This document shows, piece by piece, positions 34,825 through 46,000 of a stretch of DNA of 64,000 nt; position 1 is the stretch's first letter, and each line of letters starts with the position of its first letter. Source of the stretch: Aspidiotus rigidus (taxonomy: Eukaryota > Arthropoda > Insecta > Hemiptera > Diaspididae); the NCBI GenBank assembly GCA_035079385.1, contig JAVHKY010000056.1, positions 6,579,501 to 6,643,500 on the forward strand. The letters run 5' to 3'. A program made the position numbers and the translations under genes. The notes under the pieces were generated by a model, which was not told where the DNA came from, ran no database searches, and saw nothing but the letters and a program-made list of their open reading frames with translations.

Positions 34825-35123
34825 GGGTGCGTTCAGAAACTTGTAACCAGCCGACGGTTACAGTGGTTACACATTTTTTGGAAACTCGTTCAGAAATTCA
34901 ACCGGAGTAACCACGCCCCCATTTCTTCGCGTTACTCCGGTTAATCTTTCGATCCCGTTCAGGAACTCCGGTTACGTATGGTTTTCTAGTAACCGAGAGA
35001 GTTTTTCTTAATCCAGTCCGGACTGGATTAAGAAACGTCAACCGGAGTAGACTGACGTCATTTTCACTCAGTGTAAACATTTTGCTATCCCTGGACGTTG
35101 GTTACGAGTTTCTGAACGCACCC
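34825..35123. mobile_element. PIF/Harbinger-like MITE, 299 bp
   Basis: The ends are GGGTGCGTTCAGAAAC and GTTTCTGAACGCACCC. A 3-base duplication, CTG, flanks it (34822-34824 and 35124-35126), and removing the element restores the outer foldback arm. GGG-start termini and a 3-base target fit PIF/Harbinger. Inside, 35004-35035 is a perfect 32-base palindrome. TGACGTCA occurs at 35053-35060. Confidence 0.85.
35004..35035. repeat. Perfect 32-base palindrome
   Basis: TTTCTTAATCCAGTCC is followed directly by its exact inverse, with no loop. It lies inside the Harbinger-like MITE. Confidence 0.9.
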
Positions 35124-35398
35124 CTGAAGTGGTAGCTGTAGCTTTGGCTACGTAGTTTGCATGGCGTAGCTCCGGTGTGTGACAGGCCTTATGGGTGTTG
35201 CTGGATTGCATACTCATTTTCATTGTGGAGTAGTTTGCCATAAGAGCAATGTTAGAAATACTACCATTTCGATAACATGTAGGAGAATAAGTATGCAATG
35301 CGCGACCGCTTGAGGGTTCTAGCAAAAGGTAGTTTTAGTAAGTTGTTGAGTCGTCGTTTTGTTTCAGTTTAGTCAGGGCTTGCACAATAACAATTATT

Positions 35399-36112
35399 TC
35401 AACAGGGAACCTGTTTTATCGGGGGGGTAAACTGAAGGAAAATGACGGGCGCCGACCGCCGGGCGCCGTCCGGCAAGAAAAAAGGACTTAGAAAAATTTT
35501 GATGAAGTGATAGGAGGGGGACTTATCCTCTCTGCTTCATGCAGTATATTATACTAGGTTTATACTACGTATTATACTAGGCGTATACTAGGTCCAAGCC
35601 TCCTTTATACTAGGTCTAGGCATCCTTCATACCATAAGCTTACAAGATCTTTATCAATAGCTTATACTAGCAGTTTGTCCTAGCTCTGTACTAGGTCTTA
35701 GGCTTCCTTTATACTATAGGTCTAGGAGGTCTGTATTAGTGGTTTTACTAGCTCTGTGACGTCATCAGATAGTGATGGCACGATGATCGTGACGTCACAG
35801 ATCTCCATCGTGACGTCACCAGATCGTAACGTCATTAGATCGTGTGACGTCATCAGATTATGAGGTCATCAAATCGTGACGTCATCAGATCTCCAAACTG
35901 ATAACAGGATAGGCCTACCGGGGGTACCACACAGGCTGTAAAAAGAAATGAGATCTCAAGGTGGTGAGGAACAAGGTTCACTCTACTTGAGACGACAAAA
36001 AGCAAAAAATGACACTCACATGATTACTCCCATAAAACAGGTTCCCTGTTTGCCTCAATTAACAGAGTTAATGAAGGCAATTCCGAGCAGCTAACTGTGT
36101 GGGCTGCGAGTT
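35399..36112. mobile_element. AACAGGGAACCTGTT-ended repeat, copy 3
   Basis: The left end is AACAGGGAACCTGTTTTAT at 35399. The right end AAACAGGTTCCCTGTTTGCC (about 36034-36053) is followed by about 60 bases that match the inverse of 16091-16150. The interior has CTAG-rich words (TATACTAGG) and the TGACGTCA array at 35757-35884. Confidence 0.65.
35757..35884. repeat. Tandem TGACGTCA (CRE-like) array
   Basis: Five exact TGACGTCA octamers at 35757, 35790, 35811, 35845 and 35877, plus one-off variants at 35827 (TAACGTCA) and 35861 (TGAGGTCA). Each is followed by a form of TCAGAT or CCAGAT, so the unit is roughly GTGACGTCATCAGATC. The octamer is the consensus for CREB/ATF bZIP proteins. Binding here is conjecture. 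Confidence 0.85.
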
Positions 36113-36428
36113 TTTTTCGGTCAACTGTTATAACCGAAATGAAAATATCAATTTTGACCGATTGACCGTTAACCGTTATTTTTTTGGTTATAACTGTTAT
36201 TTGACCAAAAATTCTAGGTCTTCTAACAACGTTAACCAAAATTTTAGGACTTCGACCAAAATATTTTTCAACATTTAACAGCTATTGGTCAAAATACAGC
36301 TTGACCGATAACCGATAACCGAAAAAATTGGGAGGATCATTTTGACCGATAACCGATAACGAAAAAAATTTGTGAGGTCATTTGACCGATAATCGTTAAC
36401 CGTTAAAAAAATTTCGGTCGCAAGCCCT
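36101..36428. mobile_element. MITE filled with GACCGATAACCG words
   Basis: GGGCTGCGAGTTTTTTTCGG at the left is mirrored by CGGTCGCAAGCCC at the right. The interior repeats TTGACCGATAACCG and GTTAACCGTTA. The architecture resembles the hAT-like elements at 17319, 32445 and 46306. Confidence 0.6.
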
Positions 36429-36471
36429 CAGTTTAGTGATTGTGCTATTGAAACTGTGACAAGGTGCTGAA

Positions 36472-37189
36472 GGGTATGCTCTACACAGGAGAAAAACGCC
36501 GAAATATACAAAAATATAGGTTCCGAGGCGACTAATTACTGTCCACAAAATGAACCAATTGTTATGAAATCTTTCAAAGTGTTAGATGAGTGTTTGATAC
36601 AAGTCTAAAATTAATTCAGAACTCGTAATATTATTAAGAACTCTTGTTACAAAGCCTCCTATAGTTAGAAGCCATGAACGTAAAATTGGCAACTGCACAA
36701 CCGTGGGCCGACTTTTACATTGCTCTTATGGGGAGAAACTCTTTGAGCGTCTGTTTCTTAAGAAAATATTAAGTTTTTGAAAAAATCGAAAAGAACAAAA
36801 GTTGTAGCTTGTGAAATTTCCTTTAAATAAGGGTCAACTCGATTTTTTCATGAGAGAGGTGTTTGTCATGTAAATGCGTGGGCCGAATGCAGTGTTGCCT
36901 TTCTACGTTCATGACTTCTAACTATAGGAAGCTTTGCTTGTTATCAACGATCGAAAAAGCTCAAAATGCACCCCTTCTTGATCGTCAATAACAAGAGTTT
37001 TAAATAATATTACGAGTTCTGAATTAATTTTAGACCTGTATCAAACACTCATCTAACACTTTGAAAGATTTCATAACAATAATTGGTTCATTTTGTGGAC
37101 AGTAATTACTAATTAGTCGCCTCGGAACCTATATTTGCGCATATTTACCTGATTTTACGCATAATATTTTTTCTGTGTAGAGCATACCC
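36472..37189. mobile_element. MITE with GGGTATGCTCTACAC ends, 718 bp
   Basis: The ends GGGTATGCTCTACACAG and CTGTGTAGAGCATACCC pair. The arms continue for about 150 bases (GGTTCCGAGGCGACTAATTA and its inverse). The 287-bp element at 36650-36936 interrupts it. Confidence 0.8.
36650..36936. mobile_element. 287-bp MITE, copy A
   Basis: CAAAGCCTCCTATAGTTAGA is mirrored by TCTAACTATAGGAAGCTTTG. It is flanked by a perfect 7-base duplication, CTTGTTA. The interior contains TTTACATTGCTCTTATGGGG. Copy B at 37516-37802 is the same length in reverse orientation. Confidence 0.85.
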
Positions 37190-37515
37190 TTAACGTAAGA
37201 AAGTAAAGTGTATCATATTACATTAGCTGTGAGTATTCTTTTATTCAACTGGATATTTCACGCTTGCTGTGCGCTAATCCTGAGAAGAGATATTTAACTC
37301 TTGGTTAAATTTTAAAGACAAAAAACGCATATATTTTCCACGTTAGCGCTGCAATCGCTGTTGTATATCACCACTACTACTACACATGAACGGATATTAT
37401 TTACTACTACACCGAAATATATTTGGAACGCTGCAAACACTGGCGCTGCAGCGCACTTATCAACCAGGTGGCAAATATATGCGTTTTTTGTCCTTAATTT
37501 TTGCATTGAAGTTAG

Positions 37516-37802
37516 CAAAGCCTCCTATAGTTAGAAGCCATGAACGTAGAAAGGCAACACCGCATTCGGCCCACGCATTTACATGTAAAACACCTCTCTC
37601 AGGAAAAAATCGAGTTGACCCTTATTTAAAGGAAATTTCACAAGCTACAACTTTTGTTCTTTTCGATTTTTTCAAAAACTTGATATTTTCTTAAGAAACA
37701 GACGCCCAAAGAGTTTCTCCCCATAAGAGCAATGTAAAAGTCGGCCCACAGTTGTGCAGTTGCCAATTTTACGTTCATGGCTTCTAACTATAGGAGGCTT
37801 TG
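37516..37802. mobile_element. 287-bp MITE, copy B (inverted)
   Basis: Same ends and exactly the same length as copy A, in the opposite orientation, with CCCCATAAGAGCAATGTAAA inside. The flanking 7-mers AAGTTAG and AAGTTGG match at six positions. Confidence 0.85.
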
Positions 37803-39270
37803 AAGTTGGCCATTCGGGCCCTACAACCGCTAGGTTCGCTGTAGTCGCGAAAATGGAACCGGGGTGAAGGAAAAAATTGCATTTGTCTCAATGTAATTTC
37901 AATTTGAAATATCTTTGGAAAGAAGCAATTTTTTGAAAAAATTGAAAGAACTAAATTTGCTGATCATAAAATCTCCTTTCAAATGAGATTATCAGTTTTG
38001 AAATACATAATTGAAATTTTATGAAAACGGTTACTACCCGCTCACCTCGATACCCGCAATGTCTATTAATCTATTATGTACCCGATTGCGTTATCAGCGA
38101 AGCTAGCGCTGTTGGGCCCGAGCGCTACCCGCTAAAAAATCCTGACGAGGAAATTGTAGCCTGCTGTTCTTGATGTAGGTATCTATCAATTTCTGGTTCA
38201 GATTTAGCCTTTAGGGTACTCTCTAAAAGGATGGAGAAAGTTTCTATTGTTCAAAGTATTACTTTTGCTTCGCTCAAAAACCATCATCAAAGTTCATCTT
38301 TATTTTAGGATTTTCTTGTAGGTTTGATAGAAGAGTTCATACTTATCCCCTTTATAGTTTATTGCCTTCCCTCCCATCCACACCTAAACTTGATCTGAAA
38401 TTAATTCTTTTAGGTCAAGTGAAGCTATTCTCAAAATTTAAAGAAGTGAAAGAAAAAACTTAAATACTTACTTCTTTTTAGTTCATCAATATTATTAAAT
38501 ATGGCAATCTGTTCTCGCTAGAGCTCAACGTTTTGCTCAAGATATAGCTATCATCCAGTGCAAATGACAGCTGAAGTGACACACGCAAGTCAGTGTAGGT
38601 AAGGTATCTTTGCGTCAATATTTTACTCTGAACTCAATTTAGTCGAATTTTACTTTTTAGATTGGGATTACCATGTGTGTATAACATCCAAATTTGACCC
38701 AAATTTTCGTTTCAAAGTTACGATATTTCGCAACTTACAGTCTCTCGCCATTATTGCAAAAATATTTTGTTAGGTAATTCCGAACTCAATTACAATGATC
38801 TTTTCATCATTATACTTTCTTATTGTTGTTTCAAGTTTAAATAATATTAGTACTACATACCCCAGCAAGAAAATCGCTAATTCATTTAGTTCTTATAAAA
38901 AATTGAGTGAGTTTTCGTTTATTTATCATTAATTTTAAAGGATATCCCAATTACAGAAAACATGACCCAACGGTAGAGGAGCCTTGACTTACTATGACAA
39001 TTGTAGTTCCCTTTGTGTTTACATAATTATGATCAATGGTGCTATTTAACGAACCAACAAAAACACTGATGGTTACTCAGTAGAGATTGTTAAAAAAGTA
39101 TAGAATGATATTATAATTTTGATTTATTTGGCACTGTCTTCATTTGAAACACAATATTAAAGATTAAAAATTACTTTACGTTTCAACGCTTCGCGCGTCA
39201 CCTTCAGGAGGTATAGAATGATGTTAATTTGATGGAACTGATACTTATTTTTCATTTGCCGTAATTGAAG
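37803..39270. other. No gene seen; may hold 5' exon of the TPR gene
   Basis: No clear start exon for the downstream TPR gene could be assigned, although its coding sequence must begin upstream of 39271 or use an ATG I did not identify. The rest is AT-rich without recognisable repeats. Confidence 0.35.
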
Positions 39271-40027
39271 AATACCGCTTTTTGAATGACCAAGAACTTG
39301 AACAACGGGGAACGAAATACTTCAATCGAAATAAATACGCAGAAGCATTTTACTTTTACTCAAAGGCGATTGTAAGTACCGTTTCAAAACTCCTTTCAAT
39401 GAGGACGCCTTTATTTTATATAGGTACCTATATATATAGGAGTAGGTAACTCTCTACATATTTGGTGAACATGTTCGTGTGCGATGTCTGAGCAATTAAA
39501 GAGAGTATTCTGAATAATTTTTCAGAAGTCTTCTCAGCAGTTCTAAAGCTTAGGGACCTTCTCTAGTTAACAGATGGCAGCGGGTTCAAGTTGTCCCAGT
39601 ACAAAGGAGGGAAATAATTTCAGAGAGGGTTCTGTGGATTTATTTCCCCGAATATTATGTCGAAAACATAGGTAACTAGCCTGGTTTATCAGGTTATTCT
39701 CAGAAAAAAGTTCATGAAACAACAAAGGCGAATAGGCATCGAAGATAAGGCGAGGAAGCTGATGAATTTACTGATGTCGAAAGATACATTAGCTATTTGT
39801 AGGGCTGCTAATTATACAAGTTCTAACCGTTTATTAATAATAGATTAGAATACCTACAATTTCTTACGCTCATCAATATTGATTCTTTCAATTATAGAAC
39901 AAGAATCGTTCAAACGCTTCATATCTTAGACTACGAGGAAACTGTTGTTTAAAGATGAAAGAAATGGATATAGCATTATCTGACCTGAAGAAATGGGTTG
40001 TCATGATTTCAGAATCCAAAAATTTAG
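39271..40027 (+). other. TPR module 1 (exons 1A, 1B)
   Basis: 1A (101 bases) encodes FLNDQELEQRGTKYFNRNKY and FYFYSKAI. 1B (130 bases) encodes NKNRSNASYLRLRGNCCLKM, then ends 57 bases earlier than the other B exons at a G/GTAAAA donor. It keeps the same exit phase but loses the last helix. Confidence 0.65.
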
Positions 40028-43000
40028 GTAAAAAATAATAACTTGATTCAACAAATATTTCTTCGATATAGATCTTTCTTCTTTTTGAAGGGAGGGGGTC
40101 GATTTGAAACAATATTCTTACAGGTGGTTTTCATTGACTAAATCAATTGAAGTTGCCGACAAAGAAACGGTTTCATCGATGAGATTTCAGAATGAGTAGA
40201 ATCTGGACTAACGTCTCGATAATGTAGACATTTTCTCAATTCTCATTTTACTTATTTTTTTAAAATCATTTCTCTCGATAAATCTCCCTTGCCTTGGGCT
40301 GTTTTGAGATCAAAATTCTTCCAAAACTACTTTCAAGTGGACCAAAACTTGTTTTACTTTGCCAAAGGGTTCAAAGTGAGGAAGTTTTTCCACCATTTAT
40401 TCCCGTCAAGAAAAAATATTTGCCATCTAGCAGCCTGAATTTTACCAATTGGCTGCCAATCCCATAAGGCACATGTAAATGGGATTGCCAGATGTTGCAC
40501 TTTTTGTCAATAATAAACCTGTCATGAGCTTTGACAGAAGATTGTCATAACCCATTTGAAAGCAGTGGCTCCATGTGGCAGCCAAATTGCTGTTAAATAT
40601 TTTTCCGGTGGGTTATAGTAGAACTATCAAAGATTTACAGCTTCCAACCTTGAAAATCGAAGATGTAAAAATTTGTCTACTTCCACAAAATTTCTCGAAT
40701 AAGTTCCAATCCAGAAATTTTTACAGATCCAAGAAACCGTGATCGTGATGGCAGGTGGCACCACTATAAAATAAAATAAAATAAAATAAATATTTCATCA
40801 AGGTTTTAGGCCTTCTCCTCATAGTGTTTGTGGTCGTTTTCATACATTTTTACAATTTTTTCAAGTTGATTTACCTATTCTCTCAAGTTTTATCATGATG
40901 CAAAAGGTTTGCTTTCGAAAATTTGAAATCGAAACATAAGACGTACTCGTAGGTACGAAAGACCATCGATTTTTGACTGCGAAATCATGAGTACGGGAAC
41001 ATTTTTTCTCTATAGGTACCGTATTCTGATCAGTTCATTTTTATTGACCATCTTCGATTTATATTTTTTTTTCTGTTTATTTTTGTGAATTATACACGTA
41101 ATGGTAATCGGACGGGGATCCATTGCATTATTGATGCTGTTCTACACAAATAGAAATACTTGATACTGAGCTGAAAAATTTGGGTGAAGAATTATTCTAT
41201 ATGAATGAGTTTGAAGGAGCCATTTGGTTTTTTACTGAAGCAATTGTGAGTATCGAGTACGTTTACAGTAAGAATACCTAATTTAACAGAAAAAAGGGTG
41301 GAGTCACCTATGGCTCAGATTGCAAAATTTCTTTTTGTTGTTCAGCGAATTCATGCTACATTTTTTAGTATGACGCACCAGTGCAAAACAACTCAAATAA
41401 TAAATAAAAAAACGCCATTTTATTTCCAACCTTTATCACAAGTTCATACTCGTATTACTTAAAAGTCGTAGGGGGTATACAACAGACATTCCAATAAACA
41501 AAGCAAAAATTGATGCTTTTTATTGTCGTTAAAAGCTATAATGATTTTTAGCTTTTGTAAAATTGTTTCAGCCAATTTTTGAGGTTGTAATCAATTGTTG
41601 GCTTTTTGAGTAACCTTTTTGTTGTTACAGAAAAGAAAACCTGCTGATGCATTGTTTCGTAGACTTCGAGGCGATTGTTTTCTAAAAATAAATCATTGGG
41701 ATTCGGCGATATTAGACTTTCAAGAAGCAGTGCGAATTAATCCACGAGATGAAAATGATCGGGCTCGTTTTCGTCGAATATTATTTGATTCTGGAAAATA
41801 TCAGTATGCATTAAAAGGTAAAACGTGCCATGAGAAAAAAAAAAAAACAATCATTCATTTTTATATTGAAGTGCAATCTTAAAGTTTGAAATCTTCTATG
41901 ACAAAGTCATCAAACGAACTGATTTTTGTTTTTTTCCCTCCGCTGAGCATTTAATTCTTCATTATTTTTCATAGATTGGATTTTTGAAAAGCCGGTTGAT
42001 TGAAAAGCCACCCATCATAACTTTCAAACTTACTCATCCTAATAATCTATTTATTATCCAGTTCATCAGTATCAGCAAAAATATTTCAAACTGGAAATTA
42101 ATCTTCTTACGAGTTCACTCCAAAAAAAAAAAAAAAAAAAAAAAACTTGACTGTAAAATAGCCTACTTTGTTTTTTAAATTGACCGTGCTGAAATCTGTA
42201 TCGAGGTGCCTTTGGAAAAACAACTATTGGAAGGGAAAGAGGAGTGGAATAAGAAATTTTCTACGTTTCAAAAAATTAGATCATCTCGCAGTGACTTATG
42301 CATATATAAAAAATTAACAAAAGTCGTGCATTATGATTTAATTAAACGGAAAGAAATAGCATTAACTGCACAAAGTAATACATATAGTCAATAGAAATAG
42401 TGCGAACGTTGTACAGAAGAATGAATAATAATCAGCTTGTTGAAGTTATCAGTAAGGTAGGGTGCGACGAAGTACCGAAAACTTCTGTTGACGTCTTTTG
42501 AGTTGAGAAATTTTTCAAGTTCCTTCTTCGTAAACAAATGAGTGGTCCACAGTCAGTTGGAACAGAAAAGATTCTTTATTTGGTTATTACTAGAAATCAA
42601 GAAAATATATATTATATCTAGCGGTTGGAGGCGCCCCTCCGACGCACCTGACCGCCAGCCAGGTGTTGGGTAGATATCTGTATTTTGTAGATATTTGGAT
42701 TTTAAAGGTATCTTGCCTTTCAAAGGTTCGCTTTGCTGGCTTTCTACACTTTTCAAAAATTTAATATTTCTGACAATACTTCCTTTTTACCAATAACACA
42801 TAGTTTGAAAACGAAAGAGAGTGATGATACTCGCGGTATAAATTAACCTAAGTTACGCAAAATATATTTAAACCAATAATTATAAAATCTAGTATGGGTA
42901 AATACCAATTTGCACTAAATACCAATTCATATAAGAGCTATTTGTACATGTAAAGACGTATTGCAAGAAGAAAAAAAAAAACAGAATAATTCATCGATAT

Positions 43001-46000
43001 TTTACCAGTCAAGCTCTTTGATTTACTGAGAGAAGCAGAAATAGACAAACATCTGCGCCAATTCATTGAAAGAATCTACCAAAATAACAAGATGCGAGTC
43101 AGAAGTCCACGGCTAGGAAACTCAACCGCGGACTGAGAAAAGGTCGTCGCCTCTCATGCGTACTATTAAACGTGTACTTGGTCAAAACATGACTAGGGGA
43201 AAAAAAGAACAAGAAATCACTACCGACAGCACCACGATCAGAAGCATGCACTTCGCCGACGACCACGTGGTATTTGCGAAATCAGAAAAAAAACTTACAG
43301 AGGCTCATGCTCAGCTTGGATGAGAATACCGATGGGAAAACCCGGTTCAAAGGAAATGAGCCAATACGCAGCGAACTAGTTGCATAAGAAATAAATTATA
43401 TAATACAAGTGAACATGTTTCAATATCTGGGCTGTGAGGTATCCTATCACGGTGAAGTGGATGTCAGTTTGAAGATAACTGAATTCTTGAAAGTAACCAG
43501 AGTCGTCAATAGAGCAATACCGGCAAAAAAGTTTGGACGAGAAATGCGAATAAGAGCCTACAACATCTTGGTCCACCCTGTACTACTGTATGGAAGCGAA
43601 ACCTGGGCATTCCAGAAGAATGTGAAAAGAAAAACAACGGCAACAGAAATGAAATTTATGAGAACGACGGCAGGCTACACTCGACTGGACAGAAAACAAA
43701 GTACAGAAATACTCGAAGAAATAAACGCCGAACCAATTCAAAAAAATTAGGAGCTACAGGCAAAAGTAAAGGAATTTAAGGAACCATGTGGAAAGAATAT
43801 CAGACGATCAATTGCCGAAGAGAGGATGGAGATATACACTGGAGGGTAAAAGGAGCAGAGGAAGACCAATAAAGAGGATAATGGATACGTCGTCCAGCGA
43901 ATCCCAAGGCTCAGCTACAGTTAGCCCTGCCTATGCTTTATAGTTCAATGATGATGGTGATGATGATGATGATGATGATGCAATGATTAAGGAAATTGAT
44001 AGATGCAGATGGTAAAAAGCCAGCCATATCCCTTATGCATTACATCAGTCAGTATAGAAGCATAAGACGCACTCAGTCGTTTCCTATATGAAAAACAGAA
44101 GGTAATTTTCATATTTCTCTCTCAAACACAGTACCTTTTCTTAGGTGGTTTCAAAATAAATGACGACGATATTTAACTGACCCATCATTACTTATGGTAC
44201 AATATCACAAAAGTAGAAAGCATAAGTAAACTATTGCATTGTGAACTACACGTAGTCAAATTTGCAGTTTAGGTGATAGATGAGCCCCTGTTACAGATAT
44301 TTGTGCGTGCAATTGCGTGGACAGATGGAAAGGGGTTAGTCAGAAAAAATTAATTATTATACTCATATATGTGAAGGAATAGCCACCATTGTATATAAGT
44401 GTACAAATTTTCAACTTGCAGCTAGTATATAAGAAAAAGAAGAAATAGAAAATATGCTCGGTGTGGGAAGGTTTTGCTACTTTGCTTGTCGATCGTTGAA
44501 TATTTAAAGTGAAAATTTAGGTAAATCTGTGATTTACAAAAGTGGCAAGAAAATGATGAAAAGTAGCTGCATTACACAGACGAGTCAAGTGCGCCAGAAC
44601 ATACATGAGTACTCTACTAATTTGAGCCAATGTCAAAATTGTGATCCATACCATGTGAAACGTCGAGAAAATATACCACATACTAAACATTCCACCGCGC
44701 GCAAGACTGCAATACCTCCTAAAGTCGGTATAATAAATAATTTTCATATTTTAAATATTAATAAGAAATTTCGCCTCAATAAAATTTAAACCATAGTCCA
44801 CTGGATTATTTCTTCCATGTATTTTGAAAGTTGCGAAAATATTTCCATTTCTTAATGTAGTACGCTCAAGAAATTTTCCATCTTTGATCTATTTTTGAAG
44901 GGTCGTTTATTTTGGATGATACTGACTTTGCCTGGTTGGGAGATGAATTAAGGTTTGCAAAGGAAAAACTTGAAGAGGCTCTTCCTTATTACACTGAAGC
45001 CATCGTGAGTAGACCGACATTCTCTTTTAGTTCTTTTCTTATTTTTTTCTTTCTTAATGGTAAACCATTAATTATAACTGGAGACAATTTTTTTTCACTT
45101 TCTTCAAAAGGGGAAAAAACGGTTTCTTATTTGTGTATTCCAGAAAAGAAATTCAAAGAATATCGAATATTATGGAAGAAGAGGAAGTTGTTTCTTGACA
45201 TTGGGTAGTTATGATCAAGCAGTTTCAGATTTCAAGCAAGGTTTACTATTACAACCAGACAATATGAATATTTGGTACTATATGATGAGAACGTTGATCC
45301 GTTTACGAAAATATGATAAAGCCATCGAAGGTGAGAATGGTGTACTTAGTTCTCCATCATAATCAACTTATCTCAATGCTATACCTACAAATAACCTACT
45401 GTTATCGCAAACATTTATTATGGGTACCATTTATCGGCACGGAAGGAATAGGTGAAATCACGGATCAATGATTGAACGCGTAATAAATGTAATAAACAGA
45501 GGACTAAAAAATAATCACTAAAAAAACCATTTAACGGGGGGGGGGTTGTGAAAAATTTTTTGTTTTCAATTAAAAACACACACAGTGTTGATCATCAGCC
45601 ACGGAGCAGAGCACGTGTTGCGAGCTTCGGACGTCCTCGCTTCCGTTTTTGACCCAGTGGTACCTCCTTAGCTGCAAGTGGTACCTCAACCTGTCCAAGT
45701 CAAATTTTCATGCCAAGAACATGTTTACATACCTTTCGTTTGAGGTACGGCGGGCATGTGCAACTGGATGCAAGTAGGTCGACTGAATTAATGGTTACAA
45801 CCCAGACGTCGGTGCTGCAGCGTCTGTACTCATCAAATGATAACCAATTTCCTGCAAGATTCAATGAAGTTCTAACCTACTTCGCGATGAGTCGATCCTT
45901 CATTGTCGACGATGCAATGAAATATTGTCTACAATTAGGAGAGGGTGCAGCCCATTGATACGCGTCAGTCCACATCTTCAACGTCACCATCGGTATGTTC

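Larger units (their letters stand above)
34400..35189. mobile_element. GTAGC-rich foldback element
   Basis: The ends are AGGCCTGTCACACACC and GGTGTGTGACAGGCCT. The interior is full of GCTACGTAGC-type words, and the two arms pair over several hundred bases, for example AACCAATGAGAGATGAACTA with its inverse. Its right arm is interrupted by the element at 34825-35123. Confidence 0.8.
34338..35302. mobile_element. Outer MITE of a four-level nest
   Basis: The arms at 34338-34398 and 35240-35302 pair over about 60 bases (TTCTCCTACGTGTTATCGAA, GGTAGTATTTCTAACATTGC). It is related to 13599-13922. The right arm retains CCATAAGAGCAATG. The left arm is cut by the GTAGC-rich foldback. Confidence 0.75.

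Noticed and set aside
42206..42394. Open frame after TPR module 2 as a possible alternative last exon
   Set aside because: It starts without ATG, and no AG acceptor upstream gives the required phase. Using the nearest AG yields a stop after about 15 codons. Left out of the gene model.
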